Shown here piece by piece: positions 1 to 10,664 of a stretch of DNA of 64,000 nucleotides. The notes beneath the pieces are model-generated. The model was given only the letters and a program-made list of their open reading frames with translations. It searched no databases and had not been told where the DNA came from. Position numbers and translations under genes: made by a program. The DNA is from Pseudomonas hefeiensis (GTDB lineage: Bacteria; Pseudomonadota; Gammaproteobacteria; Pseudomonadales; Pseudomonadaceae): positions 4,526,001 to 4,590,000 of the forward strand of contig NZ_CP117449.1 of assembly GCF_030687835.1 (NCBI RefSeq), written 5' to 3'. The stretch's first letter is position 1; each line of letters opens with the position of its first letter.

Positions 1-9
1 GGGTAGGAC

Positions 10-106
10 TCTTCGCGAGCAAGCCCGCTCCCACACTGGACTTGCGGTGAGCAGTAGATTTCATAAACACCACAAATCCCTGTGGGAGCGGGCTTGCTCG
101 CGAAGG
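10..106. repeat. Inverted REP pair (BIME)
   Basis: Two inverted copies of the Pseudomonas REP core (GTGGGAGCGGGCTTGCTC and its complement) face each other at about 11-36 and 81-104, separated by some 45 bp. This is a standard extragenic palindrome unit of fluorescent pseudomonads, upstream of the ethanolamine permease gene. The same core recurs at 46380-46475, 49540-49641 and 55889-57625. Confidence 0.9.
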
Positions 107-277
107 CGGCATCACTGCCAACGATGCCCCTAACTGGCGCGCAACAGGGGCACATCAAGCACGGAACATCCCCGATACGACACAATTTCACCCTTTACGA
201 CCACAGCCACCACACTGGCACGCCCACTGCACTGCGCCTCCACAGCGCTTTTGCTATCGATCGAGGGGGAGCCACCA

Positions 278-1642
278 ATGAACACACAACTCAAACCCAC
301 TCTGGGCACCCTGCATCTATGGGGCATTGCCGTCGGGCTGGTGATCTCCGGCGAGTACTTCGGCTGGAGCTACGGCTGGGGCGTTGCCGGAACGCTGGGC
401 TTTCTGGTGACATCATTCATGGTCGCGGCCATGTACACCTGCTTCATCTTCAGTTTCACCGAACTGACCACCGCCATTCCCCACGCAGGCGGGCCGTTCG
501 CCTACAGCCGCCGGGCATTCGGCGAAAAAGGCGGGTTGATCGCCGGTCTGGCAACGCTGATCGAATTCGTCTTCGCACCACCGGCCATCGCCCTGGCCAT
601 CGGCGCCTACCTGAACGTGCAATTCCCGGCCCTGGACCCGAAACACGCGGCGGTCGGTGCCTATATCGTGTTCATGGGCCTGAACATCCTCGGGGTGAAA
701 CTGGCGGCAACCTTCGAACTGATCGTCTGTGTGCTGGCGGTGGCCGAACTGCTGGTGTTCATGGGTGTAGTCGCCCCGGCGTTCAGCTTCAGCAGCTTCG
801 CCTTGAACGGCTGGGCCGGTTCCGATGTGTTCGGCGCGCCGGCCATTGCCGGGATGTTCGCCGCAATCCCCTTCGCCATCTGGTTTTTCCTGGCCATCGA
901 AGGCGCGGCCATGGCCGCCGAAGAAGCCAAGGACCCGAAACGCACAATTCCCAAGGCCTACATCAGCGGCATCCTGACCCTGGTATTCCTGGCCATGGGC
1001 GTAATGTTCTTCGCCGGAGGTGTGGGCGACTGGCGCACCCTGTCCAACATCAACGACCCGCTGCCCCAAGCCATGAAAACCGTGGTCGGCGAAAGCTCCG
1101 GCTGGCTGCACATGCTCGTGTGGATCGGCCTATTCGGCCTGGTGGCAAGCTTCCACGGCATCATCCTCGGCTACTCGCGCCAGTTCTTCGCCCTCGCCCG
1201 CGCCGGCTACCTGCCCGCCTCACTCGCCAAACTGTCACGCTTCCGGACCCCGCACCGGGCCATCATCGCCGGCGGCCTGATCGGCATCGCGGCGATCTAC
1301 AGCGACGGCCTGATCAACCTCGGCGGCATGACCCTCACCGCAGCGATGATCACCATGGCCGTATTCGGCGCCATCGTCATGTACATCATGAGCATGCTCA
1401 GCCTGTTCAAACTGCGTAAAACCGAACCCAACCTGGAACGCACCTTCCGCGCGCCGGGCTATCCGATCATCCCGGGTATCGCCCTGGTACTGGCAGTGGT
1501 GTGCCTGGTGGCGATGGCCTGGTTCAACGCGCTGATCGGGCTGATCTTCCTCGGTTTCATGGCGGTAGGCTTCCTGTACTTCATGCTAACGGCGCAACTG
1601 CGCGCCGATGCCCCGGCCGATGCGATGCTCACCGGGCTTTGA
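278..1642 (+). CDS. eat: Ethanolamine permease (APC family)
   Basis: A 454-residue inner-membrane transporter of the amino acid-polyamine-organocation superfamily, best matched by memory to the ethanolamine permease subfamily; it would import ethanolamine by cation symport. The protein is hydrophobic throughout with about 12 membrane segments, an N-terminal segment containing GLVISGEYFGWSYGW, and a short polar C-terminus. The ATG at 278 is chosen over an upstream in-frame start at 251 because GAGGGGGA lies 7 bp before it and the family begins close to this Met. It is the first gene after the REP pair and is followed by a small DUF2897 gene. Substrate is inferred from family resemblance only; no eutBC genes are in the window. 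Confidence 0.85.
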   Translation: MNTQLKPTLGTLHLWGIAVGLVISGEYFGWSYGWGVAGTLGFLVTSFMVAAMYTCFIFSFTELTTAIPHAGGPFAYSRRAFGEKGGLIAGLATLIEFVFAPPAIALAIGAYLNVQFPALDPKHAAVGAYIVFMGLNILGVKLAATFELIVCVLAVAELLVFMGVVAPAFSFSSFALNGWAGSDVFGAPAIAGMFAAIPFAIWFFLAIEGAAMAAEEAKDPKRTIPKAYISGILTLVFLAMGVMFFAGGVGDWRTLSNINDPLPQAMKTVVGESSGWLHMLVWIGLFGLVASFHGIILGYSRQFFALARAGYLPASLAKLSRFRTPHRAIIAGGLIGIAAIYSDGLINLGGMTLTAAMITMAVFGAIVMYIMSMLSLFKLRKTEPNLERTFRAPGYPIIPGIALVLAVVCLVAMAWFNALIGLIFLGFMAVGFLYFMLTAQLRADAPADAMLTGL

Positions 1643-1761
1643 GGTGAACCCGGCAGAACGGGCGTAGTATGGAACCACTGCGAACAACCTTCGCTCATAA
1701 GTGGTAGGTGCGATGGACAGGCGAAATCTTCGTCATCCATCGCCCCCTCAAGGAGAACCCT

Positions 1762-1929
1762 ATGCCCTGGTACGCCTGGTTAATTCTGATTGTCGCAATC
1801 GGCTCGATCGTGGGTGGCTTGATGATGCTGCGCGACACCGCCAACAAGGTCGAACTGACGGATGAACAGCGCAAGCGTGTTGCCGAGCGCAATGCCGAGA
1901 TGGATGCGAAGGAGGCCAAGGATCGTTGA
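1762..1929 (+). CDS. Small membrane protein, DUF2897 family
   Basis: A 55-residue protein with one N-terminal membrane helix (about residues 4-24, beginning MPWYAWLILIVAIGSIVGG) followed by a charged, Lys/Glu-rich tail. This shape matches the DUF2897 family of pseudomonads, whose function is unknown. AAGGAGA ends 5 bp before the ATG at 1762, which decides this start over a longer in-frame reading from 1708. It follows eat by about 120 bp and may be separately transcribed. Confidence 0.75.
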   Translation: MPWYAWLILIVAIGSIVGGLMMLRDTANKVELTDEQRKRVAERNAEMDAKEAKDR

Positions 1930-1960
1930 TTGCTGACTTGCCCAACACTTTGGTGGTGAG

Positions 1961-2106
1961 TTTGTGGCGAGGGGATTTATCCCCGCTGGGCCGCGTAGCG
2001 GCCCCTTCAAAACACCATTTCCCTGACACGCGGGATTGGGTGAATTGGGGCTGCTGCGCAGCCCAGCGGGGCGGTGCGACGTTTCGCTAAATCCCCTCGC
2101 CACAAC
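1961..2106. repeat. Second-type extragenic palindromic repeat
   Basis: An imperfect long inverted repeat whose arms are TTGTGGCGAGGGGATTTA and TAAATCCCCTCGCCACAA, each with inner short palindromes (GGGCCGCGTAGCGGCCC and GGGCTGCTGCGCAGCCC). A second copy of the same family is at 53642-53778. It lies between the convergent DUF2897 and DUF1989 genes, where such repeats usually sit. Confidence 0.85.
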
Positions 2107-2134
2107 GGCCTGCACATAGACGGCCAGCGCCGCG

Positions 2135-2986
2135 CTACTTCTCCCAATCCGCCTTGGCAATCTGCAAGCCATGCAACCCCTTGTACGCCGCCCGCTCAGG
2201 CTGGCTCCAGCCTTCCAGCAATGAATCCTCCAACCGATAAATCTCCACCCCCAACGGACGACAGACACTGAGGGGATCCTGCGCATCCGGCCCCCACATC
2301 GCCAGCGACAAATCGCCGCCGGGGCAAGTGGACAAGGCACACAGCAAATCGATCTCGGCAAAAAACTCCAAATAATCGCCCTTCTTCGCCGGACAGGCCT
2401 TCATGAAGTACATGTCGTCATGATTGAGCCCAGTACATTGGAAAATATTCAGCACATCGTGCACATCGAACTCGGTCAGGCCATGGGGTAATACCGCACG
2501 GGTCAGGTTCGAGTGGCAGTGATGGTGAAAATCCTCGCCGGTCAGCATCCTGTTCACGTACGGATCACAGCGCGTGCCCAGCAGATCGTGCAACCGTCCA
2601 CCATGCTCGTCGATACCATAATCAGCCAGACTGTCATCGGTAATGGTCACCAACGGCCGCAAAAACGGCAGGTTCGACCACAACCGGTCATGAGTGCTGA
2701 CGTGGGCGCCCTGGAGCTGACGCGTACGCGCCGCCCACAGGCGCTCCCGCGGATCGTGGGCATTCCAGACGTTGAAGTCCCCTACCTGCGGGCCTACCGG
2801 AGTTGTAACGCGAAACACATGACCGGCGGGTACGTTCCAAGCGCGACCGGTGCGGATGGGGACCTCGAACTGTTCGATCAGGGTGCGCTTGTCCTGCTGG
2901 GTGCGGATGCGGTCGTAGAAGGGTTTGTCCACCTGCAGGGCTGAGCCTTTGCTGACTTGGTAGGCTGCTGGGTAGTTTTTGTGCAT
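2135..2986 (-). CDS. DUF1989 / urea carboxylase-associated family protein
   Basis: A 283-residue soluble protein of the DUF1989 family, often named urea carboxylase-associated although members also occur away from urea genes. Family-typical stretches are visible: a middle region rich in His (GEDFHHHCHSNLTRA), NIFQCTGLNHD, and a late CPGGD followed by an aliphatic stretch. Cys and His residues suggest metal binding, but the reaction is unproven. AAGGA lies 8 bp before the ATG. The upstream GntR gene ends 15 bp away on the same strand, so the two are probably co-transcribed, and eat lies nearby, which hints at a nitrogen-compound catabolic role (inference). Confidence 0.75.
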   Translation of the reverse strand: MHKNYPAAYQVSKGSALQVDKPFYDRIRTQQDKRTLIEQFEVPIRTGRAWNVPAGHVFRVTTPVGPQVGDFNVWNAHDPRERLWAARTRQLQGAHVSTHDRLWSNLPFLRPLVTITDDSLADYGIDEHGGRLHDLLGTRCDPYVNRMLTGEDFHHHCHSNLTRAVLPHGLTEFDVHDVLNIFQCTGLNHDDMYFMKACPAKKGDYLEFFAEIDLLCALSTCPGGDLSLAMWGPDAQDPLSVCRPLGVEIYRLEDSLLEGWSQPERAAYKGLHGLQIAKADWEK

Positions 2987-3001
2987 GGGGTGGGTCCTTG
3001 A

Positions 3002-3655
3002 TCAGGGGTGATGGGTGGGAGTCAGCAGCTGCAAAAGCAGTTGCTCGGAATCGTCAAGGTAACGACTTATCGCTTCGTGGGCCGCAAGCTTGTCGCCTTC
3101 AGCCAGCGAATCATGGATGTGCCGGTCACGGGCCAGCAACGGTGCCTGGAAACGCGCCTCATTGGGTGCGGAGCTAAACACCAGGCGCAGCTGTGCGACC
3201 ACATTAGTGAAGAACTCATCCAGCAACGGACTGCGCATCAAACCAACGATGTGCTGATGGAACGCCAGGCCATGGGTACCGACCGAACGCCAATCCTCAC
3301 GCTCCCGAGCCAAATCCGCCGCCTCGAGGGCTTCGAGCATCCGGTCGGATTGATACTCACGTAATGGTTGGCTGCCCAGGATGGCTTGAAGCTCCAAGGC
3401 GCGACGGACCTTGAACAGATCTCGCACGTCATCGACACCTAACCTGCGGACCATTACTCCTTTGTTACGTAGGTAACGGGTCAGGCCTTCCTGGCCCAGG
3501 CGATGTAACGCTTCGCGAATGGTGTTGCGCGAAGCGTTGTAGGCAGAGACCAGGTTGTTCTCTATTAGCGCCATGCCTGGGAACAGGCGACCACCGATGA
3601 TGTCGGCGCGTAGCTCCAGGGTGATCTGGTCGGCGAGGGAGAGTGTTTTGGTCAT
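3002..3655 (-). CDS. GntR-family (FadR/FCD subgroup) transcriptional regulator
   Basis: A 217-residue DNA-binding regulator. Residues about 5-70 form the winged helix-turn-helix (LADQITLELRADIIGGRL, then ASRNTIREALHRLGQEGL), and the rest is an all-helical FCD-type ligand domain. The ATG at 3655 is preferred because MTKTLSLADQ is a normal GntR beginning; a longer reading to 3790 would add an unusual Cys/His-rich leader. The ribosome site is weak (AAAGG upstream). It is followed at 15 bp by the DUF1989 gene, which it may control along with eat; the effector is unknown. Confidence 0.82.
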   Translation of the reverse strand: MTKTLSLADQITLELRADIIGGRLFPGMALIENNLVSAYNASRNTIREALHRLGQEGLTRYLRNKGVMVRRLGVDDVRDLFKVRRALELQAILGSQPLREYQSDRMLEALEAADLAREREDWRSVGTHGLAFHQHIVGLMRSPLLDEFFTNVVAQLRLVFSSAPNEARFQAPLLARDRHIHDSLAEGDKLAAHEAISRYLDDSEQLLLQLLTPTHHP

Positions 3656-3798
3656 GGGAGGGAGGCCTTTGATTGTTGAACAATCGGTTGGCTGTAGGTA
3701 ATCATTATTTGTGCCAACGACGGAGAAGACTCCGGAATTTGCATGCACCAGATGGCAAAAATGCCGGTCGATTCGACCGGCCTCCTTCAATCACATAC

Positions 3799-4134
3799 TC
3801 AATTCACTTCCAGCTTTTCACGGTTCCTGTCGAGAATCGCCTTGCCGATCCCCTTGACCTCCAGCAGCTCCTCCACCGAAGAGAACGGCCCATTATCCTC
3901 ACGATACGCAACAATCGCCTCGGCCTTGCCTTTGCCTATTCCCGATAGCTCGCGCTGCAACGTCGTGGCATCCGCCCCGTTCAAATCGACCTTCGCGCCC
4001 TGGGTTTTGGCTGGCTGCCCCACTGCTTGCGGCGCAGCGACCGACTCATGCTTGGCCGCTGGGGCGGCGATAGCAGCAATCGAGGCGCTGGTCAGAAGGG
4101 CAAAAATCAAAGAGTAGAAGTAGCCTGTACGCAT
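3799..4134 (-). CDS. ComEA-like helix-hairpin-helix DNA-binding protein
   Basis: A 111-residue exported protein. Residues 1-24 form a signal peptide ending in an Ala-rich cleavage region. After an Ala/Pro/Gln linker, residues about 48-111 contain two helix-hairpin-helix motifs (ELSGIGKGKAEAIVAYRE and ELLEVKGIGKAILDRNRE), as in ComEA-type competence proteins that bind double-stranded DNA in the periplasm. Small ComEA-like genes sit next to wbpM in other Pseudomonas genomes as far as I recall. Here 12 kb of accessory DNA lies between it and wbpM. Confidence 0.85.
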   Translation of the reverse strand: MRTGYFYSLIFALLTSASIAAIAAPAAKHESVAAPQAVGQPAKTQGAKVDLNGADATTLQRELSGIGKGKAEAIVAYREDNGPFSSVEELLEVKGIGKAILDRNREKLEVN

Positions 4135-4161
4135 AAATGACGCTCCATGAAATCGTTAAGA

Positions 4162-4190
4162 GAGAAGCAGCTTTTCCGAAGCTGCTTCTC
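4162..4190 (-). terminator. Perfect 12-bp hairpin upstream of comEA-like gene
   Basis: GAGAAGCAGCTT and AAGCTGCTTCTC form a perfect 12-bp stem with a 5-nt loop. On the minus strand it is followed by a weak T-rich stretch (TCTTAACG), so it could end transcription arriving from the wbpM side. No long T-run exists on either strand, so terminator activity is only probable. Confidence 0.5.
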
Positions 4191-4354
4191 AAACTTAGGT
4201 GATGGAGGTGGGTTGTCAAAGCTCTGAATGTTACAGAACGCGTAATAGAAAGCAGGAATTCATCGTGAGTCCACATAAAGCGGCGCTTCGAGGTCTTCAA
4301 TCGAAGCAGCCTACGGCAAGCGCTATAGTACGTCACGCAGTAAAAAACAGCCGT

Positions 4355-4550
4355 AATGTACCGCTCCAGCCGCCTCCGGTTAGTGGCCAAATCACGCGCG
4401 GCCTCGCCCAAGGCACATTGTGATGTGACCTGCGGATAAGTTTTCTCCAGCCAATTCTTCAGATGCAAACAGAGGCCAGCTCTTTTCTTGACGCCCGACC
4501 GCACGCCAATCGTCCAAGACGTCTTTGCGTTCACCCTCGATGCCTTACAG
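4355..4550 (-). pseudogene. IS66-family transposase (TnpC) fragment
   Basis: Read on the minus strand, two frames together give an internal piece of an IS66 TnpC: one frame encodes GIEGERKDVLDDWRAVGRQ after a stop codon where a Tyr is expected, and the next frame encodes LKNWLEKTYPQV, ALGEAARDLA and RRRLERYI. The same region of the intact TnpC in this window reads LYEVERQARDMSDEDRW, then LQDWML and LTRYLED. Both ends and the catalytic residues are gone and there is at least one frameshift, so this is a dead scrap. Confidence 0.55.
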
Positions 4551-4759
4551 CATGTTAACCATGATTAGTTAGTCGATATCCGCACGGCCCGTCTTGGATG
4601 TGACGACGCTTGAACATCAGGTCAAACGTTCCATGTTTGCGCCAGTCACAAAAATGTTGATTAACCCTAGACCATGTGTCAGTACCGATGCAAAACTGAC
4701 CCACCCTACCGGTTGAAAACTGACCCACTTGGGCAAAATGCAGCTTTTGCGAGCTGCCC

Positions 4760-6564
<1,805 letters not shown>

Positions 6565-7000
6565 ACAGACTTTAAATACCGCCGGGGTGGGTCAGTTTTA
6601 CTTCGGTAGGGTGGGTCAGTTTTCAACCGGTGTTGACAACCATGGGCCGAAGCGCTCGGGCATGTCGCGCCAGGCAGCGCTAAAAAAAGCACCCCACAGG
6701 ATGCCATCGAGTACCAATCGCTCCTCTGTTCTTGGGCGCCCGCTAAGGCGAGGCTCATCGAAGATACCCGTACCAAATCAAAAACTGCATCGGGGAGTTC
6801 GTACCGTCTGGCCATCTGGGGTCTTGCCTTTGATGCGTACTTTACTGAATCTGGACGTGCGTGCATTGCAAATAGTTTCGGCTGATTGCGTACAGAACCT
6901 AACAAATAGCGGAACTCGGAGCGCATCGGGCAATAGTTTTGGACAGCATTTGCCCCAAATCAGGTAGAATCTCCGCGCTTTCAAAACCTTGGGGTGATCA

Positions 7001-8044
7001 ATGCTTGGTAAAATCAAAGGACTTGACGGGCTTCGAGCCATCTCTGTCCTATTAGTAATCATGTCCCATGCCGAGGCATGGCAGGCGCTTGGAATTACAA
7101 GCAGTGCACTACGTTCCGCTCTAAGTGCACAGACAGGGGTTAGTGTATTTTTTGTTTTATCAGGATTTTTAATTACCTACCTTCTCATAAAAGAGAAAGA
7201 AGCAACTGGCAAAATAGATATTATCGCGTTTATAAAACGCCGAGCACTACGGATTTTTCCTCTCTACTATTTGGCGATTCTCTTCCTTGCGTATATAGAC
7301 TACACAGGAAAGGCCAGAATTCCAACTTGCTCTTTTGCTTACGCACTCACATACACAATAAATTTCTATCCAAAAGAATGCGCCTACTCAGCAATGTCAC
7401 ACTTCTGGTCTTTATCTGTTGAAGAACATTTTTATCTGTTCTGGCCATTGATTTTTTGCTTGGGGAAACGAATTGCGGCATTAGTGGCACTGGCCATTGC
7501 AACAAGCTGCGTAATTTTTGGAACATCCCTGTATCCAGACAGCACATTGTATTATATGAACAGATGGACCTTCCCCGCTATGCTGCCAATTTTAGCTGGA
7601 TGCCTATTAGCTTTTATCTGCAACACCGAAACAATTAAGACAACCATGACTAAAAAGCCCACATCGAACATATTGCTTATAGCTATACTTTCTGGCGCTG
7701 CTGCACCAGCATTCATCAATTCCGACGTAATCTGGCTAACATCCATCTGCGCTTTAGTTCTGTATGTATTCTACAATCAGAATTCAACATTAGTTAAATT
7801 ATTGGAGTTTAAGCCACTGGCCAGCCTTGGCATTATTAGTTATGGGCTATATGTGTGGCAAGGTGTTTTCACTGGCAACGGCCCATATAGATCCGGAGCG
7901 CCATTTCCACCGAGTGTTGACGTCGGTGTCTGGCTGACATTTATAGTCGCACCATTAAGTTACGTATTTTTCGAAAAACCAATAATGAAGCTCAAGAAAA
8001 AATACTCGTGGCGATCAGCAACTCAACCACTTAGCGCACATTGA
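7001..8044 (+). CDS. Acyltransferase 3 (OafA/YrhL-type) membrane protein
   Basis: A 347-residue integral membrane acyltransferase, probably transferring acetyl or another acyl group onto a surface polysaccharide. Motifs visible are GLDGLRAISVLLVIMSHAE at the N-terminus (catalytic His22 region), GVSVFFVLSGFLITYLL, RRALRIFPLYYL and FWSLSVEEHFYLFWP, followed by hydrophobic segments to about ten in all. Unlike WbpC there is no C-terminal SGNH domain. GGGGTGA lies 5 bp before the ATG. The gene is visibly AT-richer than the core genes around it and sits between insertion sequences, which suggests horizontal origin. It precedes the epimerase-like gene in the same direction. Confidence 0.85.
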   Translation: MLGKIKGLDGLRAISVLLVIMSHAEAWQALGITSSALRSALSAQTGVSVFFVLSGFLITYLLIKEKEATGKIDIIAFIKRRALRIFPLYYLAILFLAYIDYTGKARIPTCSFAYALTYTINFYPKECAYSAMSHFWSLSVEEHFYLFWPLIFCLGKRIAALVALAIATSCVIFGTSLYPDSTLYYMNRWTFPAMLPILAGCLLAFICNTETIKTTMTKKPTSNILLIAILSGAAAPAFINSDVIWLTSICALVLYVFYNQNSTLVKLLEFKPLASLGIISYGLYVWQGVFTGNGPYRSGAPFPPSVDVGVWLTFIVAPLSYVFFEKPIMKLKKKYSWRSATQPLSAH

Positions 8045-8163
8045 CACTTTAGCCAACAGGGCCTCAAAATTATCTTTACGGACCAGCTTGCCAAATATTT
8101 TCGGTCTGAATTCGGCTTGTGGGATACCATGCTCGCCGCTAAAAAAAATGGATGGAATACCTA
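8018..8163 (-). pseudogene. Possible fragment of a response-regulator receiver domain
   Basis: Between the acyltransferase and the epimerase-like gene the minus strand encodes GIPSIFFSGEHGIP, then KIFGKLVRKDNFEALLAKV, ending at a stop at 8018. This looks like the last two strands of a receiver domain, with the conserved Lys in the FGKL position. It has no start and overlaps the end of the plus-strand gene by 27 bp. If real, it is a recombination scar; similarity is judged by eye only. Confidence 0.25.
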
Positions 8164-8166
8164 ACT

Positions 8167-9810
8167 ATGAAAACGCCTGTTTTTTTGATCACCCTCCTAG
8201 CACTTTCAAGCCCGTTACATGCTTCAGAGAACGTGCAGAAAAGGTTGGCGGCTGGCTCGGACGTTGAACTAGCCCCTTTTCAATGGTCATGGATGGATCC
8301 TGTTACATTCAACGAGGAAGGCCTTCAGAAAACTGCTTCCAAGAAAGATCCTCTGCGCCCCTTCTTCCTAGCGTTCCGATTGTTGACGATTTACGAAAAA
8401 ACCGGCGATCCAGATGCATTGAAAAGCGCAAAGAGAGCCCTGAACTTCATGCTTGACGAATATCAGCCAGCAACTCGTGAAAGCGAAGGCACGCGTTGGT
8501 TTTATGGCTTCGACTACGACCGAGGCATCAAAGCCCCTTGGTGGTCTGGCATGGATGGGTTCTTCGGTCCGATGACATTGTTCGCCGGTTGGCAGGCTAC
8601 GGGTGACGAACGCTATCGCGATGCTGCACTCAAGAGTGCGAAACTGATGCTTCGCCCGCCAACTGAAGGCGGCGTTCTATGGCGCGACGGTGAGAACTGC
8701 TGGATTTCCGAATATTCATGGAAGGGAATAACTCGTGACAAGGAATACCATGTATTAAATGGCCATCTTTGGGGGCTTCAAGCATTGTTCATGCTGGCCG
8801 ACGCCTCTGGCGATAAAGATCTGAAAGAGGCATACAAATGCGCAAGACAAGGTACTATCAACCGACTTCCTGAGTATTACAACGCTACAGGCAGCTGGAC
8901 GTGGTATCAACTAGTACCGCGTGTTATCAATCCTACGCACTACAACATCATTGAAACGGCTCAATTCAGAGCAATGACAGCACTAACGGGTGACGCTGTC
9001 TACAAAGAGCCAGAACAACGCCGCATTGCCATTTTCAAAAATGCCTATCCACTTTACTTGGTAAAAACAACAAAAGGCCTGCAAGTTCAATTCTCAATGA
9101 TGGGCGCTCCGAATGCATATTGGACGGATACCTATCCCGTAACGGTGTCCTGCAAGGTTGGAAACCAAACGGTGTCTCAAACCAATCGAGATGTCTATAG
9201 TAAAAAGCCACTTCCAGAACGTATGGTTCTTCGTTTGCCAGTAAAAACTACCCCTGACCATTGTGCTGTCTCCATCCACAGCAACGTGGAAGTCAGCATG
9301 TATAAGCAAGATAAATTCAAGATTATAAAAAATCCAAATGAAGATAAAATCGACTTGATTCCCGTTGTCACAATGCAGGGCATGCTTACGCCAGATCAAA
9401 AAATCAGTATCACCCCAGCGAAGGGGGAAGCTGCAACTACTGGAGAGGCAAGGATTACAATGGATATAAATCGTGACGTGTCTGCGTCTGAAAAGATAGC
9501 CCTCGTCATCCATTCAACTGAAGACTCACAACTTGGTATTGTTCTTGATGGCGCGAATGGGAAACGCGCATCAAGCTATTATCCGATTTTAAAAGCTGGC
9601 AAAGACAACATTGTTGTACTTAACAAGCTTGGCTTTGACAAAGGCGCAGAGCTTGAAGAACGCATTTCAAAAATAATGCTGCGCATCTACACCAAACCCA
9701 ACAGCAAGGACTTTGAGATCAAAATAAAAGAAGCTTCAGTGATCCGAAACACAGCTAATCTGGAGTTATTTCTTAAGCGCAATGAAGCGGCATATTTTCC
9801 TCAACAGTGA
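8167..9810 (+). CDS. Secreted D-glucuronyl C5-epimerase-like protein
   Basis: A 547-residue protein with a signal peptide (residues 1 to about 19, KTPVFLITLLALSSPLHA). Residues about 55-270 resemble the C-terminal all-helical catalytic domain of D-glucuronyl C5-epimerases: FYGFDYDRGIKAPWWSGMDG, GVLWRDGENCWISEYSW, EYHVLNGHLWGLQALFML and WTWYQLVPR. Such enzymes invert C5 of glucuronate units in heparosan-like polymers. The remaining 260 residues look like beta-rich domains of unknown role. An in-frame ATG at 8152 also exists; the ATG at 8167 gives the clean signal peptide. It follows the acyltransferase by 122 bp. An IS3 element has landed 3 bp after its stop. Activity on a given polymer is not established. 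Confidence 0.65.
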   Translation: MKTPVFLITLLALSSPLHASENVQKRLAAGSDVELAPFQWSWMDPVTFNEEGLQKTASKKDPLRPFFLAFRLLTIYEKTGDPDALKSAKRALNFMLDEYQPATRESEGTRWFYGFDYDRGIKAPWWSGMDGFFGPMTLFAGWQATGDERYRDAALKSAKLMLRPPTEGGVLWRDGENCWISEYSWKGITRDKEYHVLNGHLWGLQALFMLADASGDKDLKEAYKCARQGTINRLPEYYNATGSWTWYQLVPRVINPTHYNIIETAQFRAMTALTGDAVYKEPEQRRIAIFKNAYPLYLVKTTKGLQVQFSMMGAPNAYWTDTYPVTVSCKVGNQTVSQTNRDVYSKKPLPERMVLRLPVKTTPDHCAVSIHSNVEVSMYKQDKFKIIKNPNEDKIDLIPVVTMQGMLTPDQKISITPAKGEAATTGEARITMDINRDVSASEKIALVIHSTEDSQLGIVLDGANGKRASSYYPILKAGKDNIVVLNKLGFDKGAELEERISKIMLRIYTKPNSKDFEIKIKEASVIRNTANLELFLKRNEAAYFPQQ

Positions 9811-9844
9811 AACTGTCTAGTCCTGAAATAGGTTTACACCTATT

Positions 9845-10641
9845 TCACCCCAACGCCCGATGCATCGCATCGGGCGTTTTGTATTTCAGAGACAGGTGTG
9901 GACGCTCGCGGTTGTAGATCGATACCGACTCACTGACCATCTTCTTCGCCTGCGTTAAATCCTGTGGCCGCTGGAGCAAAAGCTCTGTCTTCAATATCCC
10001 GTTGACCCGCTCTGCCAAGGCGTTTTGGTAGCAGTCATAGCCATCAGTCATCGAGCACCTGATGCCGTGCTTCGCATGCAACTCCTGATATATTCCCGAG
10101 CAATACTGCCTCTATCTGAGTGATGCACCAGCGGCTGCTCCGTTCGACGGTATTTCACCGCTCGGCGCAGCGCCTGCGCGACCGACTTGGTGTGTAGGCT
10201 TTCATGGACGTGATAGCCCACGATCTTTCGTGAAAAAGCATCCGTCACAAGGCTCAAGTAGGCCACACCTTCCTGAGTGGGCAGATAGGTGATGTCAGCC
10301 ACCCAGACTTGTTCCGGGCCGCTGGGAATAACTTGATTAGGGCCGGGTTTGAGCAGGTTTGGATGACGCCGAAAGCGGTGATGGCTGTCGGTTGTCTTGT
10401 GATACGCCCGCTTGCGGGCTACCAATAAACGCCGTTCACGCAGAATCGAAAACAGGCGATCTCGACCCACTTGCAGCTCAAGCTGAGGTTGGCACTGCAG
10501 CAAGTAATGCAGCTTTCGGGCGCCCAAACGTGGTTGCCGCTGATGTTTTTGCTGAACGAAATCGGCAACTTTCTGATCCAGAGCGAGACGCGCCGCATCG
10601 GCGCGATTGCGTTTGTAGTAAGCCTGGCGGCTTATCCCCAT
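9845..10641 (-). pseudogene. IS3-family transposase OrfB, frameshifted
   Basis: The first part (10641-10100) starts MGISRQAYYKRNR and carries the first Asp (VWVADITYLPT) and the second (HHSDRG). Right after HHSDRG the frame is lost: QYCSGIYQELHAKHGIRCS continues in the next frame, and the rest, with the catalytic Glu in NALAERVNGILKTE, ends at 9845. About four bases seem to be missing in the DRG-to-QYCS stretch near 10105. All three catalytic residues exist but in two frames. Confidence 0.88.
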
Positions 10642-10664
10642 GAACTGGCAAGCCCTGCTGATGC

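Noticed and set aside
82-1419. 445-codon plus-strand frame overlapping eat
   Set aside because: Rich in Arg/His/Pro, with no domain, and it overlaps the clear permease gene in another frame; a GC-rich shadow.
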